This document shows positions 33,761 to 44,800 of a DNA stretch of 64,000 nucleotides, one piece after another. The translations under genes and the position numbers were made by a program. Under the pieces are notes generated by a model. It was not told the DNA's origin, made no database searches, and saw only the letters and a list, made by a program, of their open reading frames with translations. The first letter of the stretch is position 1. Every line of letters starts with the position of its first letter. This stretch comes from Novakomyces olei (taxonomy: Eukaryota; Ascomycota; Novakomycetes; Novakomycetales; Novakomycetaceae), in the NCBI GenBank assembly GCA_016906335.1, contig JADEYG010000002.1, positions 941,001 to 1,005,000 of the forward strand, written 5' to 3'.

Positions 33761-34990
33761 TGGCTGAACGGAGAAAGAGCTAAAATCGACGTCACGGAAT
33801 TGAGCAGTCTCTAGCAAAAGAAAATGTATAAAAGGCGCATAAAATTGGTTCAAGCACATTTTTGGTAGTGTGCTATGGACGATATAAACAATTGCACGAA
33901 TCTACAGGATTCTTTAGGTACGTGTACAGTATGCAAACTACATGCAAACTACAATCCCATTGCTCTGCGACTAATTCCACTAAAAGACGGCCAGCTTTTT
34001 GGGTACACGCCGATAACACGATCAGTTACTTACTTGTTCAGCCATATGATTACATATACTAAATGGCAAGTAACATGGCATGTACTTGTATTTATTTACA
34101 CGCAATCGCGAAACATAAAATTGCTATAATTCAGAGCCCCAATTTCTTGCGCGTTGCACTATATAACCAGCGTCGCAGCGGACGCCATGGCAGCCACGCT
34201 CCACGCTTTCCACCTGTCAGCACCGAAAATTTATCTAGACAAACACGAAAAGTCTCAGGTGACAGAAAAGTATTTGCCCCGGGCCGCCAATAAGACGAGG
34301 GCAATTCATAATACCGAGTCGTGCACGCAACCCGTACCTCGGGAAATGTATATATTAATTTCTTTTTGCTCGACGCAGCACCAAAATATTGTATTGCCGT
34401 ACAGCTGCATATCAACTAGAATAAAATAATAAATAATTTAATGCCAACTAGAATGACATAATAAATCAATAGTAGACTACACGCAGATCCCCTTGTTTGC
34501 CCGGTCGAATTGTCCGCTAAGCGAGCTGTATACGGAAATTGCCCTTCCAAGAAGGCAAAGCCGAGCCGAAATGGGCGTAAATGCCAATTGAGGCATGTGC
34601 CTGTTCGCTGCACGTCGTCTACGTAATATTGCGGGCAGTACTGCTTTAGAGTTATGTCGCTTAGACTGCTGGCTCGTGCGTTGTTTAGATAAAAAGGAAC
34701 GCTTGCTCGCTGATCGCCGCGGCCTGCGTCACTTTTCAACATTTTCACATTGGCCAAAAGTACGGTTTTTGACGAGTCAAGTCTTGAAAAGTTTACTTTT
34801 CAAGACTTACTTGCAAGCTTTTAAGGCCATTGCCTCCTTTGTCTGCTGTCTCCAAGTGTGAGTCTTGGCGAGTCGCTTGAGGACGTTTTTGATAGTGACC
34901 CGAGCTCTGACAGATAAACAAACCCTACTTGCCGTCCCGCCGCGTCGTCTGAGAGAAATTGGCTCGACGAGGTTTGTGGATTTGTTCCAA
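33761..34990. other. Intergenic region upstream of the CSC1-like gene
   Basis: 1.23 kb. Small ORFs on both strands (33862-34129 and 34154-34429 on +, 34131-34415 and 34416-34757 on -) show no recognisable domain. A 14-base perfect inverted repeat with a 2-base spacer lies at 34779-34808. ACAAACCCTA, a partial telomere-like box, is at 34917-34926. Confidence 0.45.
34779..34808. promoter_or_regulatory. Perfect 14-base inverted repeat
   Basis: AAGTCTTGAAAAGT is followed by TT and then ACTTTTCAAGACTT, an exact reverse complement. It lies 183-212 bases before the CSC1-like ATG. It could be a dimeric protein site, a cruciform or an RNA hairpin in a long leader. Confidence 0.6.
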
Positions 34991-37759
34991 ATGCCTTCTG
35001 ATTCTGGATCGTCGACGTCGAACTCGACGTCGGTGCAGCAGTTTCTTACTGTGCTCGTTGTCAATGGCGCAATTTTTATCGTCTTTGTCACCGCCTTCCT
35101 GATCTTGCGCAAACGGTACCGCCGCATATACGAACCTCGCACGTTTCTGCCTTCTGTGCCCGACTCGTAAGTCTACTTGAAACAGGCTTTTTTGTCTCTT
35201 TACTTTTCTGCCTATTTTTCTGCCTACTTCTCTGCCCACTTCTCTGCCTTACTTTCTCTTTACTTTCTCTTCACTTTCTCTTTACTTTTTGTCTTTACTT
35301 GCTCTCTGCCTTGTCTATTCTTTCTACCTTGAATGCTAACATTCAGTCTTCGAGTAGAGACATTACCGAAGGGTGGGGCTTGGATTCCCAAACTGCTGCG
35401 TCTGCCAGACGCGTACATTCTAAACCATTCCGGGCTGGACTCCTACTTTTACCTGCGCTATGTGCGGCTCTTGGCCATAATAATGTTTATCGGCTGCTGC
35501 ATCACTTGGCCCGTCCTGTTCCCCGTCAATGCCACTGGCAGGGGTGGTCAGAGCGGACTGGACATCATTGCCTTTGCCAACGTGGACAGTGATCGCTACA
35601 AGGCCCGCTACTATGCGCATGTCTTCATCTCTTGGATTTTTGTAGCGTTCCTGTGCTACATGGTGCAGAGCGAAATTCGGTACTTTATCACTCTGCGACA
35701 GCACGTGCTCAACAACTATTCGAGCTCAGAGCAGAGCCGGACGCTCCTTGTTACCAGCGTTCCTGCTGCTTATAGGGACGAGGCCTCAATCGCTCGTATC
35801 TATGGGTCGAGCGTTGTCAAGGTAACGCTTGCCCGTGATTATGGAAAGCTGCAAAAGGCAGTGGCAGAGCAGGCAAAAGTGGCCGCTCAGCTGGAGGTTG
35901 CGGAGACTAAACTCATCCGTCTCGCTCTCACCAACAATGCCAAAAACAAGTTGGTCACTCCCAGTGCGAGTGACGATGACTCTCAAGTCCGTCTTGTTGA
36001 CCGTTTTGTTGCACGGAAAAAGAGGCCTACTCATCGCCTGAAGCCCATTATTGGCAAGAAAGTTGATACGATCGATTGGTGCCGTGACAGATTGGCGGAG
36101 CTCAACACTGAAATTCGGGATAGCCGTACCTGTGAGGCTGATCATAAACCGCTCAATTCTGCTTTTATCCTGTTTCGATCACGAAATGATGCACAGTACG
36201 CACTGCGCTGCCCGGCTTTCCATGAGCCGCTCATGATGACTCCGCGTTACACGTACGTGAAGCCCGATGATATTATATGGGAGAATCTGCGCTTTTTCTG
36301 GTGGGAGAGGATCTTGCGTAATGTTGCCACACTTGCGCTGGTGACAGCTCTCATTATTTTCTGGGCCATTCCTGTTGCCTTTGTCGGTTTTGTATCAAAC
36401 TTGAACTATATCACGCAGGAACTGCCGTGGCTTAATTTTATATACAATTTACCTGACCAGCTTTTGGGTTTGATCACGGCTCTTTTGCCCACAGTTTTAC
36501 TGGCTGTGCTTATGGCACTCTTGCCGATAATCCTTCGGCTGCTGGCAAAGTATGGCGGAGCAATGACCAACTCGGCGGTTGAGCTGCAAGTACAGAAATC
36601 ATACTTTGTCTTTCAGGTCGTACACTCTTTCCTGCTCGTGACTATCTCGTCCAGTGCAATCTCCGTCATCCAACCGATCATAGAGAGACCCGCCTCGGCC
36701 ACGACTCTGTTGGCCAGCAACTTGCCCAAGGCTTCCAACTTTTTCATCTCCTACATTATCCTGCAGGGCCTGACCGTCGCTGGAGGCGTTATCCTGCAGA
36801 TTGTTGGGCTCATCCTGTTTCAGATTATGAGCAAGTTCCTGGATAACACTCCCCGCAAAATGTTTAACCGCTGGATGACCCTGTCCGGTATTGGCTGGGG
36901 CACTTTGTTCCCCGGTATCTCTGTCCTGGCTATTATTGCTCTGGCTTACGCCATAATTGCTCCGCTTATTATGGGCTTTGCCTGTGTGGCCTTTGGCCTC
37001 CTTTACTTTGCCTTTCTCTACAATTTCCTCTACGTTTACTACCCCACAATCGACACAACGGGTCTCGTCTACCCAACTGCCATTAAGCAGCTCATGTGCG
37101 GAGTCTACCTGATGGAAGTCTGCCTGTTGGGTCTCTTTGGCACTGCTGCCGCTGCCCCTCATATCGTTCTGACAGTCGTGCTGATTATCGCTACTGTCGG
37201 CTTCCACCTGTGCCTCAATTTTGCCACTGATCCGCTGATCGAGTGTCTGCCGCCGAGTACGCTTATCGACCACAAGTCAGCCGACAATTTTACTCTGCGC
37301 AGCGACGAAGAAGGTGAAGGTTCACCACCAGGCCGTAAGCCAGTTTCGGCCTTATCGCCGGCCACTACTCCGGCTCGGAGTACGGCAGTAGAGACCAGCA
37401 GTCTGCGGGAGAAAGGTGACGAGGAAGCGTCCCTGCGCTCTCAGACTCGGCGCCACGACCGCCAATCATCGTGCGTATCGCAGCCTCCAGCAGAGGGTCC
37501 TACAGCCTTCTTCTTGCACCCGGCTATGACGTCACCGGAACCGGTTATCTGGATTCCTCATGATCCCCTGGGACTGAGCAAACAAGAGATTGAGGATACG
37601 CACAAGATCAGCGGTAGCGCAGTGGCAACTTCAGTTCCCGCTGAGCAAGAGTACCCGATCCTCATCTCTGACGACGGGGCTGCTGTTGAAGTAAAGGGTA
37701 AAAAGACTATTGTCTCTTACACCGCCAGCCCACCCGATAACAAGGAGTTTGATCTTTAA
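34991..37759 (+). CDS. CSC1/OSCA-type osmosensitive cation channel (RSN1/PHM7 family)
   Basis: Two exons, 34991-35166 and 35347-37759, with a 180-base pyrimidine-rich intron ending GCTAACATTCAG; 862 aa. The order is an extracellular N-terminus, a first membrane helix in exon 1 (FLTVLVVNGAIFIVFVTAFLILR), PDAYILNHSGLDSYFYLRYVRLL, and two more helices. Then comes the cytosolic RRM-like loop (about 190-340) with RTLLVTSVP and NSAFILFRSRNDAQYA. LRFFWWERILRNVATLALV opens the pore domain with about seven helices, including LPTVLLAVLMALLPIILRLLAK and LYFAFLYNFLYVYYPTIDTTG. A polar tail (about 645-862) is Ser/Pro-rich. Family members are calcium-permeable, hyperosmolarity-gated channels or lipid scramblases of plasma or internal membranes. 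RSN1 and PHM7 are the closest yeast types; I cannot choose. Confidence 0.93.
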
Positions 37760-38922
37760 ACGCATTTGTACATACTGTATGTTGAGGCTCTATTGAGCAA
37801 TGCTATGCTGTACTATTTTATTTAGTTTTTTTTCTTGTATCTTTTGTATCTTTTGATTGTTTTTTTTTTTATTTTGGTCATTGTTTTGTGGTCAGATATG
37901 CTTTTGCTGAACATTGCACTTGTTTATTGCAAGCATTGACGCTTTCCATGTATCCCTTTCCTTGTATCCATAGTCGGTATCAAGCACGCCGGCATGTTTG
38001 CGTGTCCACGTGCTGCATAGCGTGTAATATACATTGTTTCATATTATTGATTTATATTGTTGTTTTATGTTGTTTCACAATAATGTTTTATTTTATTCCC
38101 GAGATGTAAAGGGTTATGCGGCACTGGTATCGTTCTGAAACGTGTCCTGGCGTGTTGCTAATGCCATTGGTTCAAATGCATTGCACGTAAAAGACTGAAT
38201 CCATATGAATCGAAATTAGAACGTTTAGTCCAATTCATTTTTTATTGTATAGCAGCTGTGCCGACCTTTGTGCCGTGTTTAAAGTTCACAATGAACAGCT
38301 CGGCCGGGATGACAACTAATATTGAATGATGAACTGGTGTACTGACAAGAAAATATACTGGCAAATAGTAATGAGCACGGTGCGTTTGCCTATTGCAGTT
38401 TATTACGAATCTGTCGTACGTGCAACCCGAATCTATTTAAATGTCTAATTATTTAAATGTCCACCATCTGAATAAGCCTAAATAATAGCATAGAGTATAA
38501 ATCTAATACAACCACGACCCACGATATAATGTAGCTGACCAGCCAAATATTATTATACCAGAATATATTCACGTCAGATCCAAATGATTGCAGTCGATCA
38601 ATCTGTACAGTTATCTAATCTGCACAGCTGTACAACACTCGAGCCGCACAATTATAAAGTTGTACATATAGAGTTGAACATTAAAGTTGTACAAAGTTGT
38701 ACATATAAAGTTGAACATTTAAAGTTATATATACCTTGAGGACAATCTCAAATGTAAAAGGATTATCTCAAATGTACACCTTAAAGTTACACATCAGTTG
38801 TACGTGTAACTTGTCAACTCCAAGTTATTACCCCATAAAATGACCAAACTTGGCAAACAAATCAAATTAGCGAGCATTGATTAATTCAAAAGATAGCAGC
38901 GAGCAAACCAAAGACGGCAGTC
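37760..38922. other. Intergenic region 5' of the dehydrogenase gene
   Basis: 1.16 kb, AT-rich. T-rich sequence follows the CSC1-like stop. At 38656-38721 a 27/28-base unit (AAAGTTGTACATATA then (A/G)AGTTGAACATT) is present twice with a partial copy between. ATCTCAAATGTA repeats at 38746 and 38765, and GTTACAC/GTGTAAC form an inverted repeat at 38786-38810. No gene seen. Confidence 0.5.
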
Positions 38923-40291
<1,369 letters not shown>

Positions 40292-40692
40292 TTGTTGCGT
40301 TGTTATCCCCTTTACTATTGTTATGTACTTTTCTCTCAGATATATCGTACTCTGCTCTCAGAATTATCGTATTCTGCTCTCAGAAATATCGTACTCTGCT
40401 CTCAGAAATATCGTATTCTGCTCTCAGAAATTCGTACGCTGCTCTCAGAAATATCGTACTCTGCTCTTCAGCTAGATATAACCACAGCCAAACACGCAGT
40501 CTCTATTGCCAAACAGTAGACAATTACGCGTTCCTTTTGCACGTTTCATAGGCACAAACAATCTTTATAGGCATAAAAAAATCTGTCAGTGTATGCGCCT
40601 GTCTGTGAATGCAAGGCATTTATCTACAAACAGGCTTGCTCGGCAACAGCGGTCGAGTACGGTGCAGCAGTATACCAATATGTACTGTGCAA
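40292..40692. other. Convergent intergenic region with a minisatellite
   Basis: 401 bases between the dehydrogenase and CSM3 stop codons. A 22-base minisatellite (40333-40463) occupies a third of it; the rest shows no gene. Confidence 0.55.
40333..40463. repeat. 22-base minisatellite, six copies
   Basis: Units of the form CTCTCAGAAATATCGTACTCTG start at 40333, 40355, 40377, 40399, 40421 (21 bases) and 40442, with one to three changes each and a truncated seventh. The repeats are head to tail without spacers, so this is not a CRISPR array. It starts 42 bases after the dehydrogenase stop, probably within its 3' UTR. Confidence 0.93.
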
Positions 40693-41445
40693 TTACCACG
40701 GAATATCGTTCATTGCCGCCATTGCCGCCATTTCGTCTTCGTACAAGAGACTGTCCTCATCGCCCTCGTGAAAGAGACGGTTGTTCTGAGCCGACTCCTT
40801 TCCGTTTCCTTTTCCATTCTGACCGAGTCCCGTTTCTCGCTCGGCCGCTTGATCAAAGTACTGCCCTTCTTCTCCGTTCAAGTCTTGGCCGTAATTAGTT
40901 TGCGTTTCAGACTCGTCCTCGCTCATATCCTCTCGGCCAGACTGCTCTCCTGCCAGAGCATTAGGGTACCTGGCAGCGTCTATCCAGGCGCGTCTCGCCG
41001 TCCGTACAGGCCGCGTATGCCCTACTTTTGCCACTATATCCAGTACATCCACGAATCGCGCTTTAGGGAAAAGATCATGAGCCCACAGCTGGTAGTGTTC
41101 GAGGATCAGAGTAAGCGACTGTAATTCGTTACCTTTTCCCTGCAATTGTTTCTGCAATTGCTGCTGCAATTCCGGTGCCTTTTGCCGTAGTCGCGACAGT
41201 CCCGTCTCCGTATTAAGCAGCCGCTCGTCGTCCAGCCGAGCGCGTTTGCGCGCGTGCCGTACTTGTACTTCGTGTTCGAGATCGATAACGGCACTGTCCC
41301 CTTCTTCGCCTCTTTCATCTACAAACGCGTCTCCTTCTCGCGCACCAACTGGATCTGAGTCAGTAGGAGGCTGCTCTTTTATAGGCTGTGATGAACGCCG
41401 ATTGGCGATCTGCACTCGATCGTCTTGCGCATCAAACAGATCCAT
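40693..41445 (-). CDS. CSM3: Replication fork protection complex subunit Csm3/Swi3/TIPIN
   Basis: Intronless, 250 aa. The Swi3 domain lies at about residues 78-160: LLNTETGLSRLRQKAPELQ, then LTLILEHYQLWAHDLFPKARFVDVLDIVAKVGHTRPVRTARRAWID. The motif LFPKARF is diagnostic. N-terminal and C-terminal parts are acidic and disordered (EDMSEDESETQ, FHEGDEDSLLYEDEMAA). In the family the protein binds Tof1/Swi1/Timeless and RPA at replication forks, keeps forks stable and passes checkpoint signals from Mec1 to Rad53/Cds1. Mec1 is encoded about 20 kb away in this window. Confidence 0.92.
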   Translation of the reverse strand: MDLFDAQDDRVQIANRRSSQPIKEQPPTDSDPVGAREGDAFVDERGEEGDSAVIDLEHEVQVRHARKRARLDDERLLNTETGLSRLRQKAPELQQQLQKQLQGKGNELQSLTLILEHYQLWAHDLFPKARFVDVLDIVAKVGHTRPVRTARRAWIDAARYPNALAGEQSGREDMSEDESETQTNYGQDLNGEEGQYFDQAAERETGLGQNGKGNGKESAQNNRLFHEGDEDSLLYEDEMAAMAAMNDIPW

Positions 41446-41832
41446 CGTGTCCGCTCTGGACGCGTCGCGTCGCGTCTCGTAATAGTATAAATATGATTGT
41501 AATTAGACACACGGGACCCGTCTGTATTAATAATAATTCTGGATTACTTGGTCAGACGGTTGTCTACTGCAATGTACATTTATATTTGCAAAACTTTTTA
41601 ATTATTATTATTGTTTATTAATTATTATTATTAATTATTGTTTATTAATTATTGTTTATTAATTATTAATTATTATTTATTAATTATTATTTATTATTTA
41701 TTATTTATTATTTATTATTTATTATTTATTATTTATTATTTATTATTTATTATTTATTATTTATTATTTATTATTAGTACACACGCGCAACAGCTTTGCA
41801 TTACAGACATGTTGCAAAATGCATAATTTAAA
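41446..41832. other. Intergenic region with (ATT)n low-complexity DNA
   Basis: Between the CSM3 start and the RRP5 stop. From about 41595 to 41775 it is made of ATT/TTA/TATTTATTA repeats. No gene seen; the small ORF at 41638-41826 is repeat-derived. Confidence 0.55.
41594..41775. repeat. ATT/ATTATTT low-complexity repeat
   Basis: TAATTATTATT units pass into about a dozen 7-base ATTATTT units between 41688 and 41775. It sits in the gap just after the RRP5 stop codon. Confidence 0.85.
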
Positions 41833-44800
41833 CTAAACATTATTTTCCACATAGTCTCGGGCTCGCTGCTTCACTCTTTCCACTGCTGCCGCATTGCCCA
41901 CATCCTTCTCCATACCAAGCCATTTTTTAAACAAAAACTTTGCCTTTTTCGAGCTTTGACGCATGGACAAAACGCGTTCAAACAGAGCACGCACATGGTC
42001 CAAATCGCCGGCTTTGCGTTCCATATCAATGTACACGCTCCACACGTCCAGTCGCCGAGGGTAATTATCAAGTAGGCCTTCAAAAATAGTACGACCACGC
42101 TCGGCATCGCCACCGGGACACTTGAACTCGAGCTCTGCAAATTTTTGTGTTGCCTGAACTTGCTCTGCCGGGCTTATGCACTGTAGAGCCCTCGCCAGTA
42201 GGGACCTGGCTGCTTCAGCACGGTCATTGTGCATCAAAAACTGGGCATACTGCACCCACAGTGCCAAGTTTTGATTGTGCTTTTTAACAACCTCGTTGAA
42301 AATGGCACAGGCCCGATCTAAATTGCCATTTCCCTGATATATTTGCACTAAATGCAGTTGAATTTTAATGTCATCGTTGTACTGAACAGCCCTGCGCACT
42401 ACGCCCGCCAGAGAGGCCTCAGTACCAAAGGAAGACTCCAAGTTCATCATTGCCATCCACACATTCAGCTTTTCCCGATCTGCCCTGTAACTGATTCCGG
42501 CCAGAGCACGTTCAAAGACTTGACGAGCTGCCTCTGCACCACCTTGGTCCAGTTTGAAGGAGGCAAACTGTATCCAAACCGCTGAGGAATCTGGTTCAGC
42601 GAGAAGCAGCCGTTCGAAATCAGCTTCGCTATGAGCCTCTCGTTCCTGCATTGCTGCAGTCTCGTCTACGTCTACTGATCCTTTAACCTCTTTACTATTG
42701 ACTGCTCCTCCCAATTTTACAGGCTCTTTGTCCTCTTCACTGCCGCTGCTCTTTACATCGGAATCGCTGCCGGTGCCAGACTCACTCTCCGGAACCCCTT
42801 CCCACTGGAAATTGCCGACTTTAAGAGCGGCACCGGGCCCTGAAGCCTTGCCTGCTCCATTACTAGTCTCGTCAAGCCGTCCTTTCAAGGATTCTGCCTC
42901 GGAAACTTGGTCAGAGTCGGACTGCTCTTCCGACTGAGACTCTTGCTCACTTGCCTCGCTGTCTTCTTCCTCGCTTTCCTCACTTTTGTCTCCGTTTTCC
43001 TCACTCTCGTCTCCGCTTTCCTCACTTTCGTCTTCATTTTTTTCACTCTCGTCTTCATTTTCTTCATTTTCCTCTCCGTTTTCTTGCTCATTTTCTTCAT
43101 CACTCTTTTCAAAATAAGACGGCTTCAGTCCCAGGGACACACGTCGACGTTCGCGATCAACTTTAAGCACTCGAGCTTTCACACGGTCGCCCACAGAATA
43201 AAACTTGCTAACGTCAATACGCTGATTAGCCAGTTCAGAGACATGGCAGAGCGCGTCTACCTCAGTGCCGTCTATACGAATAATCAAACCATAGTCCTCG
43301 ACTTTACGCACTTGTCCCTCCACTTTTTGTCCCTCTGCAATATCACCCAACCCCTTGTGGAAGGCTTCATCGCCTGCTGCGACTCTGGCATTTGACAAGA
43401 AGCTCATTTCTACCAGCCCGTCTTTTGCCCAGGTAATGCGGCCCTTGACTAACTGGCCAAGCACAAACTTGGACTTCCATTCCTTCACGTACCCGTCAAA
43501 AAGCTGAGAGATTTTGACACGGGCAGTTACACTGCGGCCAAGCGCAACGTACACGCCATGCTCAGAGATGTTTTTAATGTACCCTCGGTAAAGGGAGCCT
43601 ACCTGCACATCAGAAAACTCGTTAATTTCGGGGTCAGCGACTGTGACGGTGCTGTCTCCAATGTCTTGGGAATCTTTGGCAATCCTGGATGGACGGGTAG
43701 AGAGGAAAACTCGATGCTGTGCGGTATCAATGCCCACAACTGCCACTCGTGTTATATCCCCGGGCTTAAACTGATTCTGTGGCTCTGGCTTGTACTCGTC
43801 CGCCACGTCTGTTGGCACAATTTTGCCAAACACATCATCGCTCAGCTGTGCAATTACACCAGAAGGCATTATTTTTGTAACCCGTGCCAATCGCGATTCG
43901 CCGAGACGTAAATCAGAGGCATTTTGCAGAGCGTTTCTGTCATTGCCAAAGGACTCTGGAACCCGTACGAGTGACACATTGCCATTGCGCTCGTCCTTAC
44001 TGTGGACAATTGCCTCCACTACTGATCCAATAGGAAATGATTTCTGCAAGTCTCCAAGGACAGCAGCGTCGTCGCTGCACAGCTGTAAAGCGTTCATTCT
44101 GCCTCTCAGTGCCGGAGAAACACTGAGCCACACAAGTTCGTTTCCCACAATGTTATTGATGAAGCAGGTGTGCCTCGAGCCGAGACTGACATTGTCTATT
44201 GTAAGCAGTTCTGGAGCTGACTGCTGCAAGTGCTCACGAACCATACTGAGCTCATACACGATCCTTGTGCCCCGGCGATTCGTGATTGGCAGGAACCGAT
44301 GCGTCCTTGCATCATGGAACCCAACAATCTTGGCCTCCACTACCTGTCCCCTGTGGAACTGGGACAATGGAGCCCGCACATCTCTGATTGCACCAGCATC
44401 GGCAAATGCCAGTGTTGCATCAACCCTGCCCTGAATCCCGGGAGCAAGTTCAACGTTGAGCTGTGTGGCTTTTACACTTGTAACCTTGGCTCGGCAGCTG
44501 CTGCCGACCCGCAGATCAGTCTCACTGTTCAACGGCTGTTCTTTTGGTTCTTTTGCGTCGGAATTGATTGACCTGTCCGCCGACCGGTCGGCATCATCTG
44601 TATCATTTTGCAGGCTCAATGAAAGCGAGATCTGTTGCTTTTGCGAGTCGAGTCCGATGATCCGGCAAGTAACCGATTGGAAAGGCGAAAATATTGTTGC
44701 TGGAGCAGCCGCATAGCTCGAGGCCAGATCTTTTTTCAGAGCGAGTCCAACAAGACCATTGGAAAACTCTACAAAGACTCCGAAATCAGTGACATTCCGT

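Noticed and set aside
33862-34757. Short ORFs on both strands between SKI2 and the CSC1-type gene
   Set aside because: All are under 115 codons, overlap each other and show no domain or conserved motif.
36599-37273. 224-codon antisense ORF inside the CSC1-type gene, and similar ones in FMP27 (60500-61213) and ZUO1 (11975-12382)
   Set aside because: They are shadows of long real coding regions, created by codon bias on the other strand.
40333-40463. Possible CRISPR-like array
   Set aside because: The repeats touch each other without spacers, the genome is eukaryotic, and no cas-like genes are near; it is a minisatellite.
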